A stretch of DNA of 64,000 nucleotides. Source: Chlamydiales bacterium (GTDB lineage: Bacteria; Chlamydiota; Chlamydiia; Chlamydiales; JAJFMA01). Under the pieces are notes generated by a model, which was not told where the DNA came from, made no database searches, and saw only the letters and a program-made list of their open reading frames with translations. The stretch spans positions 62,001 to 126,000 of the forward strand of contig JAUXSF010000030.1 of NCBI GenBank assembly GCA_030679955.1, read 5' to 3'. The translations under genes were made by a program, and so were the position numbers. Of this stretch, positions 35,355 through 44,700 are shown piece by piece. Position 1 is the first letter of the stretch. The number at the start of each line of letters is the position of its first letter.

Positions 35355-36989
35355 CTATCCTGCTGCCGGAATCATCTTTTGGATGGTAATGCCATGATAG
35401 GCTTCATCTTTGTGAAAAGGGCCCTTTTTATCCGGCTGAGGATACCAGTCGAGCAAAACGGTTAGTTGTTCCACCGCATGCTCGGGGCTGTCACAACGAA
35501 GTTGGTGTCCGTTGGGGTCTAGAATATATCCCTTACCATCGTCCTCTTTGACGTATGAGATAGCGTGAGCTCCATCTCCTGTGAAAAAATCAACAGAATA
35601 GAAACCAGGCTCTAGTTTCGAGAAGTTCTGTAAGTAGGACTCGTTGTTTTTATGCATGCAGCTATGCCCAAGTACGGATTCTGTTGAGGTCAACCTGAGC
35701 CCCCGTGCTGCTGCTACGGCTCCGTAGCACACATCATTGGCTTTGTTATCGTGAAGCTGCTTGATCACCTCTCGAATCTGTGGATCGGAAATCTTGCTAA
35801 AGTTTGTCCCTTGTTTTTTTCCCCTTCCAAAGATCGCAGCAGCTGTGCTTTTTAACGCTTTAATAGCGTTTCCAAACTTGCCAGTTTCGGTAGCGGGAGG
35901 TTTTTCCAGGGTAGGAGTCACCATTGCATAGCGGTACTGCATCACTCCAATGGTCCAGTTCAGTTCCTTTTCTTCCTTCGCTAGTTGATTCATCTGAGCT
36001 CGGACGCCGGTCTTCGATGTCGCGGGTGCCTTGTCAAACTCTAACAGCATCTTTTCTTGTACTGCTTTCTTAAATGCGTCAAAATCTGTTATAGCATGGC
36101 CTCCTCCCTCTGTTTTAGCCAGATAGGAGGAACTCTCTCCATTATTCAGCTTTTGGATTTCTTCACTCATGGTATCTCTTATACGTGTGTGCAGGCCTTC
36201 GCCCTCTACCGCTCTTCCTTTAGAAGCGTAATCAATTTGTAAAAGGCAGTTGTCAACGCTTTTAAAGTCGGCAAGTAGTCGAGGGTCGCCTCCTTCGGCT
36301 TTAGATATCTCTTTCAGGCTTGATAATAGAACGATGGAGTGATCTTTGTCGGTGAGGCCACTTTCGAGCATCATGTAGATCGCTTGGTTGGCTGCGGCTT
36401 CTGAGGGTGCGCCTTTTGCGTTGGACTCAACAACACTCATTACTTGTTCTTTGTCTATGATGTGTCTTTTCGCGATATCGAGGCGAATTCCAGCGCAGAT
36501 ACCATCAGTGAGGGTGTTTTCAAACTTCTTACTTGGATCCACTTTGACTGCTGAAAAGCCTCTTTGGTCCGCAGCTTTCATCATCGCACACTGATTCAGT
36601 AGGTCATGAGAGGCTTGGATATCCTCTTTCTTTTTCAAAACCTCTCTTCGTGCGATGTTGCGGGAATGCCCAATAACGCTATCGCCGAAAAGCTGTTTAG
36701 TGACAATTTCTCTCGTTCCTGCCTGGGCGTGTACCGCCTTGGCACTAAACATCTTGGAAGTTCTACCAAAAGTGAGTTTTGTAGCAAGATTATTAGCCTG
36801 AACTCTGGCAAGTGACTTGATTCCCTGCCCGGAGGTCATTATCTTAAACTTGTGCACCTTGCCCGTTTTAGACTGCATTGCTCCTTCCACTGATTTAGGC
36901 TCCGGAGGGGTAGGCGCCGGTGTGGCATCGTTAGGAATAATCGGTGCGGATTCAAAGCTTCGATTTAATGCGGGGTTGAAATCGCTCAT
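35355..36989 (-). CDS. Candidate papain-fold cysteine protease effector (C58/YopT-like C-terminus)
   Basis: A 544-residue protein without signal peptide or membrane helix. The N-terminus is Pro/Ala-rich and disordered (PNDATPAPTPPEPKS), as in secreted effectors. The C-terminal motif PGFYSVDFFTG, GAHAISYV and YILDPNGHQ gives His475 and Asp491, 16 residues apart, which is the spacing of C58 proteases such as YopT and AvrPphB. The catalytic Cys is uncertain: Cys165 (TDGICAGIRL) matches the GxC motif but is 310 residues away; Cys421 (NDVCYGAV) is only 54 away. C58 proteases cleave host Rho GTPases or kinases; that target is not implied here. AAGG precedes the ATG. A good promoter lies upstream. 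The gene at 39020-40273 shares the C-terminal pattern. Confidence 0.65.
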   Translation of the reverse strand: MSDFNPALNRSFESAPIIPNDATPAPTPPEPKSVEGAMQSKTGKVHKFKIMTSGQGIKSLARVQANNLATKLTFGRTSKMFSAKAVHAQAGTREIVTKQLFGDSVIGHSRNIARREVLKKKEDIQASHDLLNQCAMMKAADQRGFSAVKVDPSKKFENTLTDGICAGIRLDIAKRHIIDKEQVMSVVESNAKGAPSEAAANQAIYMMLESGLTDKDHSIVLLSSLKEISKAEGGDPRLLADFKSVDNCLLQIDYASKGRAVEGEGLHTRIRDTMSEEIQKLNNGESSSYLAKTEGGGHAITDFDAFKKAVQEKMLLEFDKAPATSKTGVRAQMNQLAKEEKELNWTIGVMQYRYAMVTPTLEKPPATETGKFGNAIKALKSTAAAIFGRGKKQGTNFSKISDPQIREVIKQLHDNKANDVCYGAVAAARGLRLTSTESVLGHSCMHKNNESYLQNFSKLEPGFYSVDFFTGDGAHAISYVKEDDGKGYILDPNGHQLRCDSPEHAVEQLTVLLDWYPQPDKKGPFHKDEAYHGITIQKMIPAAG

Positions 36990-37026
36990 GTTAGTAACCT
37001 TGCAATTATGTACTGTATAATAAATT

Positions 37027-37056
37027 ATTATAACAGTTACATAAAAATAATTACAA
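37027..37056 (-). promoter_or_regulatory. Promoter of the C58-like gene
   Basis: Read on the minus strand: TTGTAA (37051-37056), 18-bp spacer, TATAAT (37027-37032), about 38 bp before the start codon. The decamer tactgtataa occurs on both sides of the promoter (near 37010 and 37063), possibly an operator pair. Confidence 0.6.
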
Positions 37057-37127
37057 ATTACTGTATAAGTGGTTATAAATTATGGGTGTTGTTGTTGGAT
37101 CTGAAATTAACGGGTGGTCAGGTCTGG

Positions 37128-37913
37128 CTACTGACCTTTCTTGTCGAAAATACCGGCGGCTTCTGCATCGGTTAAAATTCGGCCAAAGTTTGAGTGGTTA
37201 AACTGAATATGGGCGATCTTATGGCAATAGGCGGCTTTCCGCGCGTCGCTATAGCTATATCGGAGGCCAATGAATTTAATGCCACGTTCTTCGAGGTGGC
37301 TTTGTAGATCTTTCAGGTGGGAGGCCTTATCATTGATGAACACTACCGCAGAGGGTTTGTATCCGATATGATCCAGCAAGCGTACCAATGCGGCGCCCTT
37401 TGGGGTCCCGGAGGTAAAGAGAATACCTTTGTGATAGAGGACTCCAAGTCCGTTTAGGAAGTAGTGATCGTGCTCGGCGGGCGCTGTTCTGGCAAGATCG
37501 ATATCTACCTCGCGTAAATGGCCAATGGTGCAAGTAGACAGTGCCAGCCCTTGGGTCGTCAGCCCCATTATCTTGAACCCTTGAGCCTGTAACTGGTGGA
37601 TGATGCTTTCGGTACCGGCTTCGACTAGTTCCATTTGCGTTAGTTGTCGTATTCCTTCCCATTCCCCAATTGCCTTGGCCATTGCCGCTTTGTGAGGAAG
37701 GCCGGCATGGGTTAAGTCGACGACGCGGCGGGTGAACCACTCATCACAGCCAAGCATTTGTTTGGTGATCAAGAGAGTGTCATCGATATCTAAGACTAGC
37801 AGGGTATCTTGGGAGGTGAAGTTCTTAAGTTCTTTAAAATGAGGGGTTTCAATGATTTCAGCGTTGAGCGTTAGAACAAGGAGTAGGAGTAGCGCAATCG
37901 TCTTTTTAAACAT
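37128..37913 (-). CDS. DUF2608 HAD-like protein, exported
   Basis: A 261-residue protein with a signal peptide ([18 protein letters not shown]) and HAD motif [14 protein letters not shown], followed by a DUF2608-type body ([26 protein letters not shown], here quoted in parts: [13 protein letters not shown] and [15 protein letters not shown] as motif IV). DUF2608 proteins occur mainly in Chlamydiae, Legionella and related intracellular bacteria and are thought to be periplasmic phosphatases, without proven substrate. The reading frame begins at the only sensible ATG. Confidence 0.85.
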   Translation of the reverse strand: MFKKTIALLLLLVLTLNAEIIETPHFKELKNFTSQDTLLVLDIDDTLLITKQMLGCDEWFTRRVVDLTHAGLPHKAAMAKAIGEWEGIRQLTQMELVEAGTESIIHQLQAQGFKIMGLTTQGLALSTCTIGHLREVDIDLARTAPAEHDHYFLNGLGVLYHKGILFTSGTPKGAALVRLLDHIGYKPSAVVFINDKASHLKDLQSHLEERGIKFIGLRYSYSDARKAAYCHKIAHIQFNHSNFGRILTDAEAAGIFDKKGQ

Positions 37914-38048
37914 GGCTTGTCCGAGTGGGTATATTTCCTGACTGGAGAATTATGCAGACTAGAAATAAAGAACTCAAGCGGCAGTCTGGACAAAAATGTC
38001 AATTCGTCCGATGATCGTGGCATTTTCACTACTAATATCGAGGAAAGT

Positions 38049-38612
38049 ATGGTTTGTGCAGACGAGTGGATTATCCGTAAGTCCAAAGAAGAGGATATGA
38101 TTTCGCCTTTTGAAGAAGAGCAGGTGCGTTCTGTGGATGGTCGTCAGGTTATTTCCTACGGCGTATCATCTTACGGCTATGACATTCGGGTGAGCAGGCA
38201 TTTCCGCATATTCACTAACGTGCATGGAACGGTTGTGGACCCGAAAGCGTTTGATGCCAAGGGTATGGTAGAGATTGAAGCGGATACCATTCTGATACCT
38301 CCCAATAGCTTTGCGTTAGCGTTGAGCGTTGAGTACTTTAAGATCCCGCGAAATGTGATAACGTTGTGTGTGGGAAAATCAACCTATGCACGCTGTGGGA
38401 TAATCGTAAACGTCACGCCATTTGAGCCGGGTTGGGAAGGGCAAGCGGTTTTAGAGATTTCCAACACGACCCAGCTTCCTGCAAAGGTTTATGCTGGCGA
38501 AGGGTTAGCGCAGGTGATATTTTTTGAGGGTGACACTGCTTGCTTAACCTCTTACGCTGATCGAAAGGGAAAGTATCAATACCAGCAAGGCATGACGCTG
38601 CCGAAGCTGTAA
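38049..38612 (+). CDS. dcd: dCTP deaminase
   Basis: Dcd deaminates dCTP to dUTP for thymidylate supply. The 187-residue protein has the typical [48 protein letters not shown] (seen in two adjacent parts: [10 protein letters not shown] and [10 protein letters not shown]) with the catalytic Glu of the TPxExGW motif, and [11 protein letters not shown]. Start ATG 38049 follows GAGGAAA and gives the family length; the frame is open upstream to 37917. Counterpart of chlamydial dcd (CT039). Confidence 0.94.
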   Translation: MVCADEWIIRKSKEEDMISPFEEEQVRSVDGRQVISYGVSSYGYDIRVSRHFRIFTNVHGTVVDPKAFDAKGMVEIEADTILIPPNSFALALSVEYFKIPRNVITLCVGKSTYARCGIIVNVTPFEPGWEGQAVLEISNTTQLPAKVYAGEGLAQVIFFEGDTACLTSYADRKGKYQYQQGMTLPKL

Positions 38613-38630
38613 ACAGAAGGTTTATTTGAA

Positions 38631-39023
38631 ATGAATTGGCTTAGAATTATTCTTGCTGCGCTATCTTTTATGATCGTTGGTGCCCTGTGGTATTCGCCCC
38701 TAGTTTTGGGTGATGTTTGGGCTGAACTTGGTGGCATGGATATGAACGCTTTGCAACCAACACCATGGCACTATTTGGGTGCAGCAAGTGTCGCTTTGGT
38801 GATGTCCATTGGTATGGCTCAACTATTTCAGTGGGTTCGTCCTGCTTCGTTGGTTCACGCCTGGAAGGTCGTAGCAGTGGTTTGGTTGGCATTTGTTGTA
38901 ACGACGCAGTTTTCGGGCGTTATTTGGGGTGGATATCCGCTGAAAATCTTTTTGATTGATATTGGCTGTGTGTTGGTTAATGTGTTGGTTATGGCACCCA
39001 TTTTGTACCAGCGAAAACGTTAA
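38631..39023 (+). CDS. DUF1761-type membrane protein
   Basis: A 130-residue protein with four predicted membrane helices: IILAALSFMIVGALWYSP (with the conserved ALWYSP), HYLGAASVALVMSIGMA, VVAVVWLAFVVTTQFSGVIW and LIDIGCVLVNVLVMAPI. The GALWYSPLVLG start is characteristic of DUF1761, a family of unknown function. It begins 18 bp after dcd, so both are likely co-transcribed. Its stop overlaps the end of the convergent gene by 4 bp. Confidence 0.8.
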   Translation: MNWLRIILAALSFMIVGALWYSPLVLGDVWAELGGMDMNALQPTPWHYLGAASVALVMSIGMAQLFQWVRPASLVHAWKVVAVVWLAFVVTTQFSGVIWGGYPLKIFLIDIGCVLVNVLVMAPILYQRKR

Positions 39024-40273
39024 CCTCGCAAGATCCAGCATAGTGTGTCTATTAAGCCGGGGCCTCCTAGTAGGCCCTTGCGTTCCATTTTAAATAGTGC
39101 GAGTTCTGGCATTTTGGCACTGTACATCGGTCTAATCTTTTGGATGTGATCCTTCCCTACATACCTGGCAAGGCCGTGGGTGGGGTTATAGATTAGGCCG
39201 CAGTCGTCGGATATTTTTATGTAGAGCATCGTGTGGCCATAGTAGTTGTTATCAGGAGATAGCAGAATGCCGCGTAGACCCATTTGGTAGATGCCTGGCT
39301 TGATGTTTTCCCAATCCTCAGGCATCGGCTTTACAGGTTTTTCAGTACGCGCCCCATACTTATTAATAGCCCACACGCGGTTTGCGGCGGTACGCATGTT
39401 GGATTGTGATAGCCCTAAAAATGGCAACATTGCGTTATCGCGCCAGCGGGAGTACTCACCGCTTGACCTAGCGATGCCATGGAGTCCAAACATGGTTCCA
39501 CGTGGCAAACCATCGGCTGCGGAAACTCCAAAGATGCCGCTTTGAGCGCATTTTGCAACGATCAAATTGATGATTAGGAAAAGCGAACGTGGTTGAATAG
39601 ATTTTGCAGAGATCAGCCACGACCGCGGCTTAATGGCTGCTGCTAGCCCTTGCAGGATGGTCGCTTCTCTTGGCGAGCCATTTTTAAACAGCTGCGCAAT
39701 TTTATAGGCGCGCATTTCGGGATCAGGGATCGCTTTCTCCAGGTCATAGAATAGCTTGGTGAACAGTAGACATTGCCCGTGGCACTCTCCGCCATCATTA
39801 CGGAAGGAAATGGTGCTGCTAAGCCAACCAATCGATAGAAGACCCCAAGGGCTTGAATTGTGCGGCTCCGCGATGGTATTATCGGTGGTATAAAGGTCGT
39901 CGTTGATGATGTGCGCGCCGTTATAAGATGTGGTGAGCTGGCCCGTTGGTAATGAAGCCCAAAGGCTATTAACGAAGGTGGTGGTCAGTTGATGGAGTGT
40001 TAGGCTACTTAAACGAGTCCAAAAATGTTGTTGATCGCGAACACTGTAGTTTGGAGCGCTCAAGATTAAGACCCAAGTCGCTGTTAGGGTTGTTTGTGTG
40101 AGCGTCCAAGGCAAAGCGACAAGTGTACAGGTGCTGCGTGCTGCGGCATGATACCAGCACCTTCCGATGTACCAGCTGTCCCAAAAATGAACCGACCCCA
40201 CCATTTTTCGTGCGTGATTCTCGTCGAACTTTAAGGGTGCTAGGATGCGCTTCCAGGACGTTTTTTCCATCAT
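39020..40273 (-). CDS. Candidate papain-fold cysteine protease effector with hydrophobic N-terminus
   Basis: Not a known named family. The 417-residue protein has a moderately hydrophobic, Thr-rich stretch at residues 45-72 (VALPWTLTQTTLTATWVLI), perhaps a membrane anchor. Residues 160-170 read DGGECHGQCLLF, a papain-like Cys motif (Cys164 or Cys168). Residues 326-368 read PGIYQMGL, YYGHTMLYIK and GLIYNPTHGL, giving His347 and Asn363, 16 residues apart. The pattern PG(I/F)Y ... GH ... YxK-DDxG ... (D/N)P is shared with the C-terminus of the 544-residue protein at 35355-36989. Together they look like divergent members of one protease-fold group. No strong ribosome site at the ATG ATG start. 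Confidence 0.55.
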   Translation of the reverse strand: MMEKTSWKRILAPLKFDENHARKMVGSVHFWDSWYIGRCWYHAAARSTCTLVALPWTLTQTTLTATWVLILSAPNYSVRDQQHFWTRLSSLTLHQLTTTFVNSLWASLPTGQLTTSYNGAHIINDDLYTTDNTIAEPHNSSPWGLLSIGWLSSTISFRNDGGECHGQCLLFTKLFYDLEKAIPDPEMRAYKIAQLFKNGSPREATILQGLAAAIKPRSWLISAKSIQPRSLFLIINLIVAKCAQSGIFGVSAADGLPRGTMFGLHGIARSSGEYSRWRDNAMLPFLGLSQSNMRTAANRVWAINKYGARTEKPVKPMPEDWENIKPGIYQMGLRGILLSPDNNYYGHTMLYIKISDDCGLIYNPTHGLARYVGKDHIQKIRPMYSAKMPELALFKMERKGLLGGPGLIDTLCWILRG

Positions 40274-40362
40274 AGTGGCTAATTTTATACTTCATTTTTA
40301 AAGATGGAGTAAAGGAATAACATTCTGTATATTCTACAACTGAAAAAAGGTGGTTTTTTACG

Positions 40363-41562
40363 ATGGATGCTGTTGAATCGATTGATACTTTAAGTTTTCC
40401 TGATGTTACTGAGTATTGCTGTGACGCGTGTGTAGAGGTCTCACTAGCTGATAAAGTGGCCAAGGTGGCGTTTAAGGTAGCCTCTTATCTAACCGATCCC
40501 GTTTGCAAGGGTCATGAGCTGTTCCGACGGTTGTATGTTGTTGAGGCATTGAATCCCACGGCACATGCTGTTGCTAACAAGGCTAGAAAAGTCTTTTTGT
40601 ACATAGGCATTGTAGCATGTGGTGCTGTGGCGGTATTCTCCAGCGTTCCAGGAATTGTATTACGGTATGCTGCGGCTCAGTTGCAGTCGCACCCCTATAT
40701 TCATGTGAAGGGGCACGGTCATGGTAAAGCTTTGCCAGCAGACCACGCCTTCACCTTGTTGTCGTGGAACATTTGTTGCATAAGTGGTGGATACTCCATT
40801 AGCGACGGGGGAGTCGCACCATGGGCCTCGCGTATCGATGCTATCATTGACGAAATTATTGCTAAGGATGCCGATGTCAATTGCTTGTACGAGGTCTTTG
40901 ATGTCAAAGCAGCCACCTACATTTCCGAACGGTTAAAAGAGCACGGCTACGTACACATTTACTTTAACATTGGGCCCAAAGCTGTTGGCGTGAACTCGGG
41001 AATATTGGTTGCTAGTAAGTACGACGTACAAAACCCAGAGTTTACAGCGTATTCAGAGGACATGTTGGTAGGCAGAACCAAGAATGCTGCCAAAGGAGTC
41101 TTCGCCTTTGATCTATCTAGCGAAGGCAAAAGCTTTGCACGAATCTTTGCGACGCATCTACAACATTCTGAGGAGCCGGAATTTGCGACGGATGAAGAGG
41201 TAGAGGCGCGACGCAAGCAGATGAAGGTGATAGCGGACAAGATCGATCAAGTGCGCGACAAGTGTGTTGTGCTTACGGGCGATTTAAATTTCGACGATTC
41301 TGAATTTGATGCTATTCCTGGTCGAGACCGCTTCCAAGAGGGTAATACCTTTACCGAAAAAACCTGGGGAGGAGATGAGTTCTGTGCCGGCATCGTTGAA
41401 AAGCGTGTCTCACAAGGTTTAAACCTTGATCACACAGCGATCTTGAGGGGAACCGCACGGGATATCACCACGTCATTGGTACGTACGGGGTATGATCCAG
41501 CGGTATACACCGAAAGTGCCTTGTCAGACCATGAGGGATTGTTCAGTAAGATCTCATTGTGA
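40363..41562 (+). CDS. Endonuclease/exonuclease/phosphatase-family protein, membrane-anchored
   Basis: The EEP fold covers residues 130-399 with the expected residues: Asn136 in LLSWNICC, Glu177 in LYEVFD, Asp307 and Asn309 in VLTGDLNFDD, and Asp389-His390 in SDHEG. The family includes DNase I, sphingomyelinases and inositol-phosphate phosphatases; which substrate applies is not evident. A single hydrophobic segment (residues 72-98, FLYIGIVACGAVAVF) lies before the enzyme domain, and the N-terminus is Cys-rich and acidic. Such an anchored EEP could act on host lipids at the inclusion, but that is inference. AGGTGG lies before the ATG. It diverges from the protease-like gene at 40273. Confidence 0.8.
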   Translation: MDAVESIDTLSFPDVTEYCCDACVEVSLADKVAKVAFKVASYLTDPVCKGHELFRRLYVVEALNPTAHAVANKARKVFLYIGIVACGAVAVFSSVPGIVLRYAAAQLQSHPYIHVKGHGHGKALPADHAFTLLSWNICCISGGYSISDGGVAPWASRIDAIIDEIIAKDADVNCLYEVFDVKAATYISERLKEHGYVHIYFNIGPKAVGVNSGILVASKYDVQNPEFTAYSEDMLVGRTKNAAKGVFAFDLSSEGKSFARIFATHLQHSEEPEFATDEEVEARRKQMKVIADKIDQVRDKCVVLTGDLNFDDSEFDAIPGRDRFQEGNTFTEKTWGGDEFCAGIVEKRVSQGLNLDHTAILRGTARDITTSLVRTGYDPAVYTESALSDHEGLFSKISL

Positions 41563-41593
41563 TGAAAGATGGAGCAAAGTGAAGGCAAGGGAA

Positions 41594-41761
41594 GGGGGAT
41601 TTTTACCACTCTAAAAATGCTCTATGACATGCTGCTAGCAGCACGAGGGTAGAGGGAATGTGAAGCTAGATTAAGGTATTTTGCCTCAGCAAAATACCAT
41701 TTCTCTCCCTCCCCCTTTGTTCCTTCTCTGTGTCTCTGTGCCTCTGTGGTAAAAGTCCCCC
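41594..41761. repeat. Family A-related long palindrome (variant D)
   Basis: Left gggggatttttaccac and right gtggtaaaagtccccc frame a 168-bp segment; the right half contains ctctgtgtctctgtgcctct, a relative of the family A core. In the centre is a perfect 10-bp hairpin ggtattttgc-ctca-gcaaaatacc (41675-41698), like the ttttgc-tgat-gcaaaa hairpin inside family A copy 1. It lies between the convergent EEP and BTB genes. Confidence 0.75.
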
Positions 41762-41768
41762 AAAATCT

Positions 41769-44700
41769 CTAGGGTTTTTTGGGTAGTAGCCGCTCAAACA
41801 GGTCTAGCAGTTGTTTTAACCGTATATCCTCTAGATCTGCCATTGACTGATATCGGTATTCTTCGAAATTGGGCCAATGTTGCTTGATTAGGTCCATGCA
41901 TTCAGTTCCCAAGTGCGGTAGCTGCAGCGTTATGGCAATCTCAGTGTTTTGTAGCAGGTTGCTGTCATTCAGGTTCCATACCAGTAGATCGTCAAGTTTA
42001 GTACGGCTGTATGGGATCTGATAGAGCTCTAGAAGCTGTAAAAGGTCGCTTAAGAAGGTTGCATCTCTATCCACAAAGTCGATAAAGCCATTTGAATTGG
42101 TCCACAAATGGACCAGTTCTTGGTGGTCAACAGCGACGTTCGGTGATGCTGTTTTAGGTAGAGGTAGCGTGCCTAGAGAACCTTTCTCCACCAGTTGTGA
42201 ATAGATATTTGGACGCCTTTCTCTGACACTATCTGGCAAAAAGCCGTATTGGCGAAGAAAATTCTTCCAAATGTACTTGGTTTGGTGGAGGTTCAGGATG
42301 TCCTCTACTTCTTGACGGTTTTTAGGAAGACGAAGCTTTGCATTGTGACCATTGGATATGTACTGGTGGCACTTATTCAAAAGGCCGTGCTTGCGATATT
42401 TTAACGCCGCATCCCATAAAACCACGATGTTGGACTTGTCAATGTTGATATGTGATGCAACCGTCCAGCACCTCTCCAGCAGCTTGGGTAGATGATATCG
42501 AAGTGCTAGGGGCAAAAGAATATCTACAGTTTGAACGTTCACTAAGCCTAATAACTCGCTTTGTGGACGCCGTGGATCATATGGGCAGTCGGTAGCTATC
42601 TGAAAATATGTCAAGGCATCGATGATTTCTAGTTGCTCGCTTGCGGGAAGATGTGAGTGATAAGCAGTGCTTGGTTGCCTCAAACACGTCTTTAAGGCAG
42701 ATGCCAAAGAGTGCGGAAGTTCTATTTCCAGGCTTAGATCGGGTTGATGGCGGCGAGTGACTGTGTGGTACAGAAGCTCCGACTCTACACACAGTTTCAT
42801 CATAGACATGAAATACAACCTCGTACCGTTTTCATCCACCACCCTAACTTTTGGCATAGCCAGCGCTTTTTGCAGTGGAAGGTGGAAGTAGGATATATTC
42901 TCGATCCACCGTGCGGTTGATCTAGGTAGTTCACCAGTGAAAAACAGCGCTTGAAGACTCTTTGCTACTGTGATTAGAAGAGGGGAGTTTACCTCTTTCT
43001 GGCTACCCAAATAGAGAAAGTAACGGAAGAGGTCTTGTTGAGGACAAACAAAATCAGGATGTGAAAATTTAAGATCTTCAGCGTTGATCAGCTCTTTTGA
43101 ATGCTCCTCAAGACGTTTTCTGGTGAAGAGTAAACGCGCGTTGGGTCGAACTAGATGTCGTATGTCCGGGCGGTCTAGCTTTAGCAACGTGTTAGAGAGT
43201 ACCGAATCTTGCCCAAACTTAAGATTTATTAACTTGGGATCTGTGCGCACCTCTTCACCGATGGGATTCACAATAGGTTTCAGACCATCTTCTAGAAGCG
43301 TCTTTAACTTATGCAGGATGTAGGGGCTGCCTTTAGCGTATTCCGCGATCTCGCAGATCTGCGAGAAGTCTTTGGCAGAGGTTGGCGGTGAAGAAATAGG
43401 GTATAGATAGCTACACATTGTATCATAAGGTTGAGGGGACCCTGATAGCTTTATTGTCTCGCCTGACTTTATATTACGGAACTCTGATGACAGGTGAGAG
43501 AGGACATAGCGGCTGACATACAACTTCAATCCGTTTGGAAACTGAAGTGTGATATCTGCGTCTAGCAATACTCTAGCTGTAAGTCCCGCCTTTCTAACGG
43601 CTTCAAGTGTTTTGCTAGCATGAAAGAGAAAATGTTCTTCATCTTTTGGCGCAACGTTACCGGCACACCTATCCAGAAATTGTGTGCAGGCAGTCATAAG
43701 GCGTCGCACATCTTCTACAGGGCTTGGTTGGTTAGATAACTCTGTCGCATTTTGAAAAAAGGTATTGAGCTGATGCAAGTGATCTCTACGAGAATGACAT
43801 TGAACGTGGATTCGATTCGCGTCATATGACCAATAGGTATCTTTGGTCAAAAACCGCGTATCGAGCATTTCATTAATAGCCTTTGCCACAGGGTTCGCTT
43901 TCCTATGAGTAATGAGCGTTGGCAATGCATCGCGCAAATCTGTATAGCTTACAGGGCATTCAAAGAAGGCTAGCATAGTTAACAGGTGCTCCCATGTCTT
44001 TGCGTCCTGATCTCGGTAGCCATCAAATTTTGGATGGCGTATCCATTTTACGAAGGTATCGAGAGTTTTCCTGTCGAGACCGTTGAGGTTGGTATCTACA
44101 TCAGTTAAGACTCTATGCATTTTGCTCGATAGTAATGCACAGGTGAGGCGAGGAAGACGCACGGTATTGATGGCATTGTTTTTCAGATAGGATACAGTGA
44201 TGCAATCCTGCTCGAGGGCTCTTTGAACTTGAGGAAAGTGCTGGGCAAGAGTCAGCACCTTGGTAGCTGTACTGTGGCTGAGAGTGTTGTTAATGAAGGA
44301 GTCGCTTAAGCGCTGCACTACACAGCGCATAAGGTCTGCAGACTCTATGTACTTTAGCTGAAAGAGAAGAAGCTGAAACAGTGTCTCAGGTCCAATTTCA
44401 TGCTGAGCTATTATCTGTTCGAGAATTTTTGGATGGGTGAGATGTCCACGGTGATAAAGGTCGTTGATTCTACTGAAAAATGATTGATTGTCCTCTGTTC
44501 TGAGGCCATTCAGTAGAGTTATCTTGGTGATCGTCGGGGGAAGCTTTTGGTATGTGCAAGGAAGCTTGCCGTCTTTGATTTGCGCGTAGGAATCCGGATA
44601 GAATTCCTTCAACTTTTCGAAGTTATTAATGGGCCACTTATGGAAAATGCTAGCGATGCCGCTATCCAGCATATGAAGAAGTAGCGAAGGCCCTTTTAGT

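Noticed and set aside
40005-40463. A 152-codon minus-strand ORF overlapping the protease-like gene start and the EEP gene
   Set aside because: It overlaps two better frames and has no recognisable domain or ribosome site.
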